Source of the DNA: Panulirus ornatus | Lineage: Eukaryota > Arthropoda > Malacostraca > Decapoda > Palinuridae | DNA length: 64,000 nucleotides | Assembly: GCF_036320965.1 (NCBI RefSeq) | Contig: NC_092234.1 | Location: 29,196,434 to 29,260,433, forward strand | Direction: 5' to 3' | In this document: positions 47,000 through 58,130 of the stretch, one piece after another | How the letters are laid out: every line of letters starts with the position of its first letter | Numbering within the stretch: position 1 is the stretch's first letter | Notes under the pieces: model-generated | What the model saw: only the letters and a program-made list of their open reading frames with translations | What the model was told of the DNA's origin: nothing | The model's database searches: none | Translations under genes and position numbers: made by a program

Positions 47000-48605
47000 A
47001 GAACTTTCAGGAGAGAGGTATGTACAAGGGTGGTATCACCAAGAGTATGAGAAAGTGTTACGAAGTATAGATGGAATGGATTAAGAATAGTGTGGGTGAA
47101 AAGACTGGCATTGTGAAGAATGCTTAGATATGTGTATATTCACCTGCGAATACAAGACTGTGAAAAGTTAGGATAAAATGAGGCGATTCTAGAGAAATTT
47201 CAAAGACTATATAAATGGTTCTGAGAAGGAAAGAAAGATGGATGTAATTGGTGATATAAATGTAGGCGGCATGTGATGAAATTGGTGAGATAGTTGGGGA
47301 GTGCTGGGAGTAAATGAGGAGAGAAGTTATCTTGTGGACACCTGTATTGAACATCTTATACCAGGAAAAGTGCATGCAAGAGAGTTGATTGAGTGTTGGA
47401 AGAGACTGAAAGCAGAATAGATGAGAAACAAAAGGGTTTTAGGAAAGATAGGAGATGTGAATGTGGAAAAGTATCCAATGAGAGGTAAGAAGCTGTATGC
47501 AGCTTTTATGGAATGCTTTATGGAATGTGATAAGGATATATGGGGTAGGGGGACAACTGGTAGATGATGTTAGAGCCTGATTTTGCATATCTCCCATCTG
47601 TTACGAGAAAATTAAATGCCAGATGACTTTGGGAGTTGATGATAATGTACAGATCAATTTAAATGGGGAAATTTTGAACTGCCCCTATCTGTAGAATGGC
47701 AAATATATATGTAAGAGTAGAAGGAAAGCTGAGCGAAAGTTCTGGTATACATGTGAATGTGAGGCAGGGCTGTGATATCACTGTGCCTTTTTATCATACA
47801 CATGAATGGAGTGATAAGAGAGATGACTGCAAAACTAGGGAAAGGTTGTTCAGAAATGGAGTATGATGGTGAGGTATAGTGATTAGTGACAAGCCCGTTT
47901 GCAGATGATACTTTATTTTTTGCTGAAAGTGAAAAGGAGCTGCAAAAGGTTGAAACTGAGCTTTATGTGTGTAAGCAGAGGCGAATGAAGGTGAAAGTGA
48001 GTACTAGTAAAGTTATGGTGTTTGAAAGGAAACAAAATGAAAGTATAAAATTTGCAAAGCCCTACAGGGTGAAAGAAGGTGTACTAAACAAAGTAAAGAA
48101 AGAATTGAAGGACAATAATCCTCCTGTCCCTGACCGATGAGCTGAAACATAAACATGGAGTGATAGAGGTCAGGTATCCAGGCTGTGGAAATGAGTTATT
48201 TGAGAAGAGCATTTGGTATGAATCGATGGAATGAATAAGGAAATGAGGGGATGTATGAAAGATTTGGTATGGTAGGAAATGTTTTGGGAATAAACAGTGG
48301 AATGGTAGGTAGGTGATACACACCACTTTCAGGTGGTTTGGGCATGTGGAAAGAATGCAAGATGGGAAGTTTACAAGAAGAGTATATGACAGTACGATTA
48401 AAGGGGTTGCTGTGGAAGAAAGACCAACTGTGACATAGGGAAATAGAGTGGAAGAGTAAGGGAGAGAGAGAGAGGATGGAAGAATGTGTGGTATGTTGTA
48501 TGCGAGGGAGACATATAAGGACAGGGATAGCGGAGACTCTTGTTGTGACGACTCCCCTGATGGGAGCTTCTGGAGAGAACAGGCATCAGAGAGATAGATA
48601 GACAG
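47000..48605 (+). mobile_element. RTE-2 copy d, internally deleted
   Basis: Plus strand: endonuclease scraps (47040-47340), a jump to the RT (47450-47530), FADD-type box in an open stretch (47886-48140, SPFADDTLFFAESEKELQKV), C-terminal remnants (48150-48380), and the 3' end at about 48540-48605 with ctgatgggagcttc and a gata tail. Frames are broken. Confidence 0.75.
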
Positions 48606-48692
48606 AATATATTCCACAATTTCTCATTATCTTTGGCCCTATGAAGCATTATATAAGTTATTATTTAATGTAAAGAAGCCTTGCATTATGTT

Positions 48693-51523
48693 ATATTTAT
48701 TTATTTATATTTATTTTGCTTTGTCGCTGTCTCCCACGTTTGCAAGGTAGCGAAAGGAAACAGACGAAAGAAATGGCCCAACCCACCCCCATACACTTGT
48801 ATATACATACACGTCCACACACGCAAATATACATACCCATACATCTCAATGTACACATGCACACAATTCACACTGTCTGCCTTTATTCATTACCATCGCC
48901 ACCTCGCCACACATGGAATAACATCCCCTTCCCCCCCTCATGTGTGCGAGGTAGCGCTAGGAAAAGACAACAAAGGCCCCATTCGTTCACACTCAGTCTC
49001 CAGCTGTCATGCAATAATGCCCGAAACCACAGCTCCCTTTCCACACCCAGGCCGCACAGAACTTTCCATGGTTTACCCCAGACGCTTCACATGCCCTGAT
49101 TCAATCCATTGACAGCACGTCGACCCCGGTATACCACATCGATCCAATTCACTCTATTCCTTGCCCGCCTTTGACCCTCCTGCATGTTCAGGCCCTGATC
49201 ACTCAAAATCTTTTTCACTCCATCTTTCCACCTCCAATTTTGTCTCCCACTTCTCGTTCCCTCCACCTCCGACACACATATCCTCTTGATCAATCTTTCC
49301 TCACTCATTCTCTCCATGTGCCCAAACCATTTCAACACACCCTCTTCTGCTCTCTCAACCACGCTCTTTTTATTCCCACGCATCTCTCTTACCCTTACAT
49401 TACTTACTCGATCAAACCACCTCACACCACACATTGTCCTCAAACATCTCATTTCCAGCATATCCACCCTCCTGCGCACAACTCTATCCATAGCCTATGC
49501 CTTGCAATCATACAACATTGTTGGAACCACTATTCCTTCAAACATACCCATTTTTGCTTTCGGAGATAATGTTCTCGACTTCCATACATTCTTCAAGGCT
49601 CCCAGGATTTTCGCCCCCTCCCCCACCCTATGATTCACTTCCGCTTCCATAGTTCCATCTGCTGCCAGACCCACTCCCAGATATCTAAAACACTTTACTT
49701 CCTCCAGTTTTTCTCCATTCAAACTTATCTCCCAATTGACTTGACCCTCAACCCTACTGTACCTAATAACCTTGCTCTTATTCACATTTACTCTTAACTT
49801 TCTTCTTCCACACACTTTACCAAACTCAGTCACCAGCTTCTGCAGTTTCTCACATGAATTAGCCACCAGTGCTGTATCATCAGCGAACAACAACTGACTC
49901 ACTTCCCAAGCTCTCTCATCCCCAACAGACTTCATACTTGCCCCTCTTTCCAAAACTCTTGCATTCACCACCCTAACAACCCCATCCATAAACAAATTAA
50001 ACAACCATGGAGACATCACACACCCCTGCCACAAACCTACATTCACTGAGAACCAATCACTTTCCTCTCTTCCTACACGTACACATGCCTTATATCCTTG
50101 ATAAAAACTTTTCACTGCTTCTAACAACTTGCCTCCCACACCATATGTTCTTAGTACCTTCCACAGAGCATCTCTATCAACTCTATCATATGCCTTCTCC
50201 AGATCCATAAATGCTACATACAAATCCATTTGCTTTTCTAAGTATTTCTCACATACATTCTTGAAAGCAAACACCTGATCCACACATCCTCTACCACTTC
50301 TGAAACCACACTGCTCTTCCCCAATCTGATGCTCTGTACATGCCTTCACCCTCTCAATCATTACCCTCCCATATGATTTACCAGGAATACTCAACAAACT
50401 TATACCTCTGTAATTTGAGCACTCATTCTTATCCCATTTGCCTTTGTACAATGGCACTATGCACGCATTCTGCCAATCCTCAGGCACCTCACCATGAATC
50501 ATACATACATTAAATAACCTTACCAACCAGTCAACAATACAGTCACCCCCCTTTTTTAATAAATTGCACTGCAGTACCATCCAAACCTGCTGCCATGCAG
50601 GCTTTCATCTTCCGCAAAGCTTCTGCTACCTCTTCTCAGTTCACCAAAGCATTTTCCCTAACCCTCTCACTTTGCACACCACCTCGACCAAAACACCCTA
50701 TATCTGCCACTCTATCATCAAACACATTCAACAAACCTTCAAAATACTCACTCCATCTCCTCACATCACCACTACTTGTTATCACCTCCCCATTAGCCCC
50801 CTTCACTGAAGTTCCCATTTGCTCCCTTTTCTTACGCATTTTATTTACCTCCTTCCAGAACATCTTTTTATTCTCCCTAAAATTTAATGATACTCTCTCA
50901 CCCCAACTCTCATTTGCCCTCTTTTTTACCTCTTGCACCTTTCTCTTGACCTCCTGTCTCTTTCTTTTATACATCTCCCACTCATTTGCATTTTTTTCCC
51001 TGCAAAAATCGTCCAAATGCCTCTCTCTTCTCTTTCACTAATAATCTTACTTCTTCATCCCACCACTCACTACCCTTTCTAATCAACCCACCTCCCACGC
51101 TTCTCATGCCACAAGCATCTTTTGTGCAAACCATCACTGCTTCCCTAAATACATCCCATTCCTCCCCCACTCCCCTTACCTCCTTTGTTCTCACCTTTTC
51201 CCATTCTGTACTCAGTCTCTCCTGGTACTTCCTCACACAAGTCTCCTTCCCAAGCTCACTTACTCTCACCACCCCTCTTCACCCCAACATTCTCTCTTCT
51301 TTTCTGAAAACCCATACAAATCTTCACCTTCGCCTCCACAAGATAATGATCAGACATCCCTCCAGTTGCACCTCTCAGCACATTAACATCCAAAAGTCTC
51401 TCTTTCGTGCGCCTGTCAATTAACACGTAATCCAATAATGCTCTCTGGCCATCTCTCCTACTTACATACGTATACTTATGTATATCTCGCTTTTTAAACT
51501 TTTTCCAATCATCAGTCCTTTAT
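48693..51523 (-). mobile_element. RTE-1 copy L, 5'-truncated
   Basis: Minus strand, from the A-rich tail and terminal hairpin (about 48725-48755), long 3' UTR, C-terminal region, RT and linker to the end of the endonuclease (SDHYLVE... and LDYVLIDRR near 51430-51360), stopping near 51523. Open pieces: 49087-49491, 49495-50580, 50636-51016 and 50982-51272. Confidence 0.92.
49087..50580 (-). pseudogene. RTE-1 copy L RT and C-terminal region
   Basis: 361 codons (49495-50580) cover the RT from [15 protein letters not shown] through motif A, QGCVMSPWLF and FADDTALVANS to the tail. A single TAG at 49492-49500 (TGG in sisters, CEAWAMD) separates it from the last 134 codons (49087-49491). Upstream, one extra C in the homopolymer run near 50545 shifts the frame from the linker and fingers. 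It is inactive through these two lesions plus truncation. Confidence 0.87.
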
Positions 51524-52086
51524 ATTATGGTAAAGAAAAAGCCTGATGATAACTTTAGGAGTATTTTTGTCCTTTTCCTTCACAATACAGATCCATCTAT
51601 GTATATCTCTAACACTATGGATTTCCTTTAAAATCAAAGAACGTCATATTCTTAATGCTGAAAAAGATTCAAAGGTTCAAATGCTATTTTGGGACCATTC
51701 AGTACTAAAATTATGCTTTGAAATAGTCATGTTTAATATATTCAATAGCTTTTCACATATTATTTGCCATCTGTTGTCCCTAAGAAGCACTATACAACAT
51801 TTCAGGTTAATATTTGAGGGTCAGAAGCCTGACATTATGGTATGTTCCAGTTCTAGAAACAAAAGAATTCTCACATGAAGAGTACTCTAAATGCAGCTTT
51901 TGTATTAAAATAAATCACTGGTCACAATTTTCAAGCTCCATTAGATTATTTTCCTTCAATTCCAATAACTAAGCTTAAAAATAATAGCATTCCAACCATG
52001 ACACATCCATGGGCCACCCAAGGCAGAGCACTAAAGTTCCAATCCTGGTTGCAAAAGTTGGTCCACAGTCAACCCATCTGATAACA
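51524..52086. other. Unique non-coding stretch
   Basis: AT-rich sequence with no recognised repeat. One 110-codon frame (51546-51878, plus) has no protein-like features. Confidence 0.4.
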
Positions 52087-52088
52087 TA

Positions 52089-52217
52089 CGAAATGGCGAA
52101 TATGTATGATATATACTATTCGCCATTTCCCACGATAGCGAAGTAGCGTTAAGAACAGAGGACAGGGTCTTTGAGGGAATATCCTCACCTGGCCCTCTTC
52201 TCTGTTCCTTCTTTTGG

Positions 52218-52222
<5 letters not shown>
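52089..52222 (-). mobile_element. Short RTE-1-derived element S1, headless, tail-to-tail with a tail scrap
   Basis: Minus-strand copy from the tail (actattcgccatttccc at 52115) to ttcttttggaaa (52222), where a 27-bp A run replaces the head. Just left (52089-52110) is a plus-strand tail scrap; together they form a 13-bp inverted repeat (52090-52102 and 52117-52129). Confidence 0.8.

Positions 52223-52246
<24 letters not shown>

Positions 52247-52297
<51 letters not shown>
52247..52297. repeat. (TA)n microsatellite
   Basis: About 25 TA units after an A run (52219-52246), ending at the head of S2. Confidence 0.97.
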
Positions 52298-52300
<3 letters not shown>

Positions 52301-52528
52301 CCCTGGGGATAGGGGAGAAAGAATACTTCCCACGTATTCCCTGCGTGTTGTAGAAGGCGACTAAAAGGGAAGGGAGCAGGGGGCTGGAAATCCTCCCCTC
52401 TCATTTTTATCTTAATTTTCCAAAAGAAGGAACAGAGAAGGGGGCCAGGTGAGGATATTCCCTCAAAGACCCAGTCCTCTGTTCTTAACACTACCTTGCT
52501 AACGCGGGAAATAGCGAATAGTGTGAAA

Positions 52529-52531
<3 letters not shown>
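52298..52531 (+). mobile_element. Short RTE-1-derived element S2
   Basis: Complete copy of about 234 bp. The head (tatccctggggataggggagaa) matches the 5' end of RTE-1 copies C and H for about 130 bp. The tail (cttgctaacgcgggaaatagcg) matches the RTE-1 3' terminal hairpin. It has no coding capacity. It ends in an A-rich stretch that grades into (TA)n. Confidence 0.88.

Positions 52532-52590
<59 letters not shown>
52532..52590. repeat. (TA)n microsatellite
   Basis: About 29 TA units between S2 and S3. Confidence 0.97.
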
Positions 52591-52594
<4 letters not shown>

Positions 52595-52840
52595 CCATGG
52601 GGATAGGGGATTAAGAATACTTCCCACGTATTCCCTGCGTGTCGTAGAAGGCGACTAAAAGGGGAGGGAGCGGGGGGCTGGAAATCCTCCCCTCTCTTTT
52701 TTTTTATATTTTCCAAAAGAAGGAACAGAGAAGGGGGCCAGGTGAGGATATTCCAAAAAAGGCCTAGTCCTCTGTTCTTAACGCTACCTCACTAACGCGG
52801 GAAATGGCGAATAGCTTAAAAGAAAGAAAGAAAGAAAGAA

Positions 52841-52842
<2 letters not shown>
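52591..52842 (+). mobile_element. Short RTE-1-derived element S3
   Basis: Second complete copy, head-to-tail with S2. The tail carries (GAAA)n before the (TA)n. Same head and terminal hairpin as S2. Confidence 0.88.

Positions 52843-52911
<69 letters not shown>
52843..52911. repeat. (TA)n microsatellite
   Basis: About 34 TA units between S3 and RTE-1 fragment M. Confidence 0.97.
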
Positions 52912-52915
<4 letters not shown>

Positions 52916-53408
52916 AATCTACAAGCTCTTCACCATTTCCATTTACAACACTGAACACTCCATGTATACCAATTATTCCCTCAACTGCCACATTACTCAC
53001 CTTTGCATTCAAATCACCCATCACTATAACCCGGTCTTGTGTATCAAAACCACTAACACACTCATTCAGCTGCTCCCAAAACACTTGCCTCTCATGATCT
53101 TTCTTCTCATGCCCAGGTGCATATGCAACAATAATCACCCATCTCTCTCCATCCACTTTCAGTTTTACCCATATCAATCTAGAATTTACTTTCTTACACT
53201 CTATCACATACTCCCACAACTCCTGATTCAGGAGTAGTGCTACTCCTTCCCTTGCTCTTGTCCTCTCACTAACCCCTGACTTTACTCCCAAGACATTCCC
53301 AAACCACTCTTCCCCTTTACCCTTGAGCTTCGTTTCACTCAGAGCCAAAACATCCAGGTTCCTTTCCTCAAACATACTACCTATCTCTCCTTTTTTCTCA
53401 CCTTGGTT

Positions 53409-53410
<2 letters not shown>
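52912..53410 (-). mobile_element. RTE-1 fragment M, endonuclease N-terminal half
   Basis: Minus-strand piece encoding, without a frame break, from CNQGEKKGEIGSMFEERN to SVVNGNGEELVDLC. It includes SETKL (catalytic Glu), YAPGHEKKDHE and VMGDLNAKVSN. It is cut at both ends by microsatellite. The coding is intact but is a fragment of an endonuclease. Confidence 0.9.

Positions 53411-53496
<86 letters not shown>
53409..53496. repeat. (CA)n(TA)n microsatellite
   Basis: A short CA run grading into about 35 TA units at the boundary between fragment M and the hyperedited copy N. Confidence 0.97.
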
Positions 53497-53498
<2 letters not shown>

Positions 53499-54424
53499 GG
53501 GCAGACGGTGTGAATTGTGTACATGTGTATATATGTATATATATGGGAAGCTTGGGAGGTGGGTCGGTTGTTGTTCGCTGGTGATGCAGCGCTGGTGGCT
53601 GGTTCGTGTGAGGGGCTGCAGGGGCTGGTGACTGAGTTTGGTGGGGTGTGTGAGGGAAGAGAGTTGGGAGTGGGTGTGAATGGGAGCAGGGTTGTTGGGT
53701 GCAGTGGGGTTGGGGGTCAATTCAGTTGGGAGGTGAGTTTGAGTGGAGAAGGGCTGGAGGGGGTGAAGTGTTTTGGATGTCTGGGGGTGGGTCTGGCGGC
53801 GGGTGGAGCCGTGGAGGCGGGGGGTGGATCGTGGGGTGGGGGGGGGGGGGGGTTCTGGGGGCCTTGGGGGGTGTGTGGAGGTCAAGAGCATTATCTCGGA
53901 GGGCGGGGGTGGGTGTGTTTGGGGGAATGGTGGTTCCAATAATGTTGTGTGGTTGCGAGGCGTAGACTGTGGATGGAGTTGTGCGCGGGAGGGTGGATGT
54001 GCTGGAGGTGGGGTGTTTGGGGACGGTGTGTGGTGTGGGGTGGTTTGATCGAGTGGGTGGCGTGGGGGTAGGAGAGGTGTGTGGAGGTAGGGAGAGCGTG
54101 GTTGGGGGAGCGGGGGAGGGTGTTTTGAGGTGGTTTGGTCGCGTGGAGAGGGTGAGTGGGGAGGGATTGACCGGGAGGATGTGTGTCGGGGGTGGAGGGA
54201 GCGAGGAGGGGGGGGACCAGGTTGGGGGTGGAAGGATGGAGTGGGGGGGGTTTGTGTGGTCGGGGCCTGGACATGCGGGAGGGTGGGGGGGGGGAGGGTA
54301 ATGGAGTGAGTTAGAGCGATGTGGTGTGCCGGGGTTGGCGTGCTGTCGGTGGATTGAATCAGGGCATGTCTGTGGGGGTGGGTTGGGCCGTTTCTTTCGT
54401 CTGTTTCCTTGCGCTGCCTCGCGG
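53497..54424 (+). mobile_element. RTE-1 copy N, A-to-G hypermutated retrocopy
   Basis: After about 50 bp of RTE-1 3' UTR (53497-53545), a plus-strand RTE-1 segment runs from ERAWEVSQLLF (about 53546) to the 3' UTR and the start of the terminal hairpin. Aligned by eye to copies D, K, O and Q it differs almost only by A-to-G. In 53551-53750 I count about thirty A-to-G and one or two other changes. The FADD box has become FAGD. Unchanged A residues are mostly preceded by G. The pattern fits ADAR editing of the sense RNA before reverse transcription. The coding frame is destroyed. Confidence 0.85.
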
Positions 54425-54440
54425 GCGCAAGGAAACAGAC
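54399..54440. repeat. Perfect foldback: 16-bp inverted repeat, 10-bp loop
   Basis: gtctgtttccttgcgc (54399-54414) and its exact reverse complement (54425-54440). The left arm is RTE-1 3' UTR in sense, the right arm the same sequence in antisense. At 54441 the sequence jumps to the linker/RT border of a minus-strand RTE-1. Confidence 0.95.
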
Positions 54441-55988
54441 TTCCTCTTCTCTGTTTACCAAATCATTTTCCCTAACCCTCTCACTTTGCACACCACCTCG
54501 ACCAAAACACCCTATATCTGCCACTCTATCATCAAACACATTCAACAAACCTTCAAAATACTCGGTCCATCTCCTTCTCACATCACCACTACTTGTTATC
54601 ACCTCCCCATTAGCCCCCTTCACTGAAGTTCCCATTTGTTCCCTTGTCTTACGCACTCTATTTACCTCCTTCCAAAACATCTTTTTATTCTCCCTAAAAT
54701 TTAATGATACTCTCTCACCCCAACTCTCATTTGCCCTCTTTTTCACCTCTTGCACCTTTCTTTTGACCTCCTGCCTCTCTTTTATACATCTCCCTTTCAT
54801 TTGCATTTTTTCCCTGCAAAAATCGTCCAAATGCCTCTCTCTTCTCTTTCACTAATAATCTTACTTCTTCATCCCACCACTCGCTACCCTTTCTAATCAA
54901 CCCACCTCCCACGCTTCTCATGCCACAAGCATCTTTTTCGCAAGCCATCTCTGCTTCCCTAAATACATCCCATTCCTCCCCCACTCCCCTTACCTCCTTT
55001 GTTCTCACCTTTTTCCATTCTGAACTCAGTCTCTCCTGGTACTTCCTCTGACCACTCTCTTCACCCCAATATTCTCTCCTCTGAAAACCCCTACAAATCT
55101 TCACCTTCACCTCCACAAGATAATGATCAGACATCCCTCCAGTTGCACCTCTCAGCTCATTAACATCCAAAAGTCTCTCTTTCACGCGCCTATCAATTAA
55201 CACGTAATCCAATAATGCTCTCTGGCCATCTCTCCTACTTGCATACGTATACTTATGTAGATCTCGCTTTTTGAACCAGGTATTCCCAGTCACCAGTCCT
55301 TTTTCAGCACATAAATCTACAAGCTCTTCACCATTTCCATTTACAACACTGAACACCCCATGTATACCAATTATTCCCTCAACTGCCACATTACTCACCT
55401 TTGCATTCAAATCACCCGTCACTATAACCCAGTCTTGTGCATCAAAACCACTAACACACTCATTCACGTGCTCTCAAAACACTTGCCTCTCATGATCTTT
55501 CTTCTCATGCCCAGGTGCATATGCACCAATAATCACCCATCTCCCTCCATCAACTTTCAGTTTTACCCATATCAATCTAGAATTTACTTTCTTACATTCT
55601 ATCACATACTCCCACAACTCCTGTTTCAGGAGTAGTGCTACTCCTTCCCTTGCTCTTGTCCTCTCACTAACCCCTGACTTTACTCCCAAGACATTCCCAA
55701 ACCACTCTTACCCTTTACCCTTGAGCTTTGTTTCACTCGGAGCCAAAACATCCAGGTTCCTTTCGTCAAACATACTACCTATCTCTCCTTTTTTCTCATC
55801 TTGGTTACATCCACACATATTTAGACACACCAATCTGGGCCTTCAAGAAGGATGAGCACTCCTCGCGTGACTCCTTCTTCTGTTTCCCCTTTTAGAAAGT
55901 TAAAATACAAAGAGGGGAGGGTTTCTGGCCCCCCTGCTTCCGTCCGCTTTAGTCGCCTTCTAGAACACATGAGGAATGCGTGGGAAGT

Positions 55989-55992
<4 letters not shown>
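54441..55992 (-). mobile_element. RTE-1 copy O, inverted 5' half
   Basis: Minus strand, from NREE at the linker/RT border (left edge) through the linker, endonuclease and 5' UTR to the 5' head at 55992. Its left edge meets, in element coordinates, the start of the plus-strand segment at 56431 within about 15 bp. The two together make one RTE-1 with its 5' half inverted, except that a (TA)n/S4/(TA)n block lies between. Frames are broken: 54727-55467 and 55474-55689 are open. Confidence 0.85.
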
Positions 55993-56068
<76 letters not shown>

Positions 56069-56111
56069 TATATATATATATACACATATATATATATATA
56101 TATATATATAT
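55993..56111. repeat. (TA)n with short CA interruptions
   Basis: About 120 bp of TA repeats with two ACACAC/ACACATA interruptions near 56058-56092. Confidence 0.97.
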
Positions 56112-56349
56112 TCTTTCTTTTTCTTTCATACTATTCGCCATTTCCCACATTAGCGAGGTAGCATTAAGAACAGAGGACTGAGCCATAGAGGGAATATCCT
56201 CACTTGGCCCCCTTCTCTGTTCCTTCTTTTGGAAAACTGAAAATGGAAGGGGAGGATTTCCAGCAGCCCCCCCGCTCCCTCCCCTTTTAGTCGCCTTCTA
56301 CGATGTGCAGGAATACGTGGGAAGTTTTCTATTGCCCCTATCCCCAAGG

Positions 56350-56352
<3 letters not shown>
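56112..56352 (-). mobile_element. Short RTE-1-derived element S4
   Basis: Complete minus-strand copy. The tail side is at the left (tttcatactattcgccatttccc), the hairpin region at 56137-56165, and the head at the right (cccctatccccaaggata). It is flanked by (TA)n on both sides. Confidence 0.88.

Positions 56353-56430
<78 letters not shown>
56353..56430. repeat. (TA)n microsatellite
   Basis: About 39 uninterrupted TA units between S4 and the sense half of copy O. Confidence 0.97.
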
Positions 56431-56432
<2 letters not shown>

Positions 56433-57928
56433 CGGAAGATGAAAGCCGGCAAGGCAGCAGGTTTGGATGGTACTGCAGTGGAATTTATTAAAAAAGGGGG
56501 TGACTGTATTGTTGACTGGTTGGTAAGGTTATTTAATGTATGTATGATTCATGGTGAGGTGCCTGAGGATTGGCGGAATGTGTGCATCGTGCCATTGTAC
56601 AAAGGCAAAGGGGATAAGAGTGAGTGCTCAAATTACAGAGGTATAAGTTTGTTGAGTATTCCTGGTAAATTATATGGGAGGGTATTGATTGAGAGGGTGA
56701 AGGCATGTACAGAGCATCAGACTGGGGAAGAGCAGTGTGGTTTCAGAAGTGGTAGAGGATGTGTGGATCAGGTGTTTGCTTTGAAGAATGTATGTGAGAA
56801 ATACTTAGAAAAGCAAATGGATTTGTATGTAGCATTTATGGATCTGGAGAAGGCATATGATAGAGTTGATAGAGATGCTCTGTGGAAGGTATTAAGAATA
56901 TATGGTGTAGGAGGCAAGTTGTTAGAAGCAGTGAAAAGTTTTTATCGAGGATGTAATGCCTGTGTACGTGTAGGAAGAGAGGAAAGTGATTGGTTCTCAG
57001 TGAATGTAGGTTTGCGGCAGGGGTGTGTGATGTCTCCATGGTTGTTTAATTTGTTTATGGATGGGGTTGTTAGGGAGGTAAATGCAAGAGTTTTGGAAAG
57101 AGGGGCAAGTATGAAGTCTGTTGGGATGAGAGAGCTTGGGAGGTGAGTCAGTTGTTGTTCGCTGATGATACAGTGCTGGTGGCTGATTCATGTGAGAAAC
57201 TGCAGAAGCTGGTGACTGAGTTTGGTAAAGTGTGTGAAAGAAGAAAGTTAAGAGTAAATGTGAATAAGAGCAAGGTTATTAGGTACAGTAGGGTTGAGGG
57301 TCAAGTCAATTGGGAGGTAAGTTTGAATGGAGCAAAACTGGAGGAAGTAAAGTGTTTTAGATATCTGGGAGTGGATCTGGCAGTGGATGGAACCATGGAA
57401 GCGGAAGTGGATCATAGGGTGGGGGAGGGGGCGAAAATCCTGGGAGCCTTGAAGAATGTGTGGAAGTCGAGAACATTATCTCTGAAAGCAAAAATGGGTA
57501 TGTTTGAAGGAATAGTGGTTCCAACAATGTTGTATGGTTGCGAGGCGTGGGCTATGGATAGAGTTGTGCACAGGAGGATGGATGTGCTGGAAATGAGATG
57601 TTTGAGGACAATGTGTGGTGTGAGGTGGTTTGATCGAGTAAGTAACGTAAGGGTAAGAGAGATGTGTGGAAATAAAAAGAGCGTGGTTGAGAGAGCAGAA
57701 GAGGGTGTTTTGAAATGGTTTGGGCACATGGAGAGAATGAGTGAGGAAAGATTGACCAAGAGGATATATGTGTCAGAGGTGGAGGGTACGAGGAGAAGTG
57801 GGAGACCAAATTGGAGGTGGAAAGATGGAGTGAAAAAGATTTTGTGTGATCGGGGCCTGAACATGCAGGAGGGTGAAAGGAGGGCAAGGAATAGAGTGAA
57901 TTGGATCGATGTGGTATACCGGGGTTGA
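56430..57928 (+). pseudogene. RTE-1 copy O RT and C-terminal region, one frameshift
   Basis: 238 codons of RT (56430-57146), then after a 1-bp deletion at about 57123 (gttgggatgag, four G in sisters) the second frame 57143-57928 with FADDTVLVADS and the full C-terminal tail. No other lesion was seen, so nearly the whole RT is preserved. The endonuclease half is inverted and separated (54441-55992). Confidence 0.88.
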
Positions 57929-58128
57929 CGTGCTGTCAGTGGATTGAACCAGGGCATGTGAAGCGTCTGGGGTAAACCATGGAAAGCTGTGTAGGTATGT
58001 ATATTTGCGTGTGTGGATGTATGTATATACATGTGTATGGGGGTGGGTTGGGCCATTTCTTTCGTCTGTTTCCTTGCACTACTTCGCAAATGCGGGAGAC
58101 AGCGACAAAGCAAAAAAAAAAAGAAAAA
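56431..58128 (+). mobile_element. RTE-1 copy O, sense 3' half
   Basis: Starts exactly at the RT N-terminus ([13 protein letters not shown]) and runs to the short 3' UTR, terminal hairpin and A tail. Young subfamily (KSVG, ILCDRG). Confidence 0.9.
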
Positions 58129-58130
58129 AT

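Noticed and set aside
52171..52353. Frames encoding poly(Tyr-Ile) runs (also 55852-56181, 62469-62687)
   Set aside because: Translations of (TA)n microsatellites.
52764..54830. 688-codon minus-strand open frame
   Set aside because: It crosses four unrelated repeat pieces and a (TA)n tract. It is open only because A-to-G changes on the other strand removed stops.
57412..58113. Long Ser/His/Thr/Pro-rich antisense frames repeated at every RTE-1 C-terminal region (also 11731-12207, 36121-36597, 43211-43687, 61827-62303)
   Set aside because: They are exact antisense shadows of the RTE-1 C-terminal coding region and recur only because the element does.
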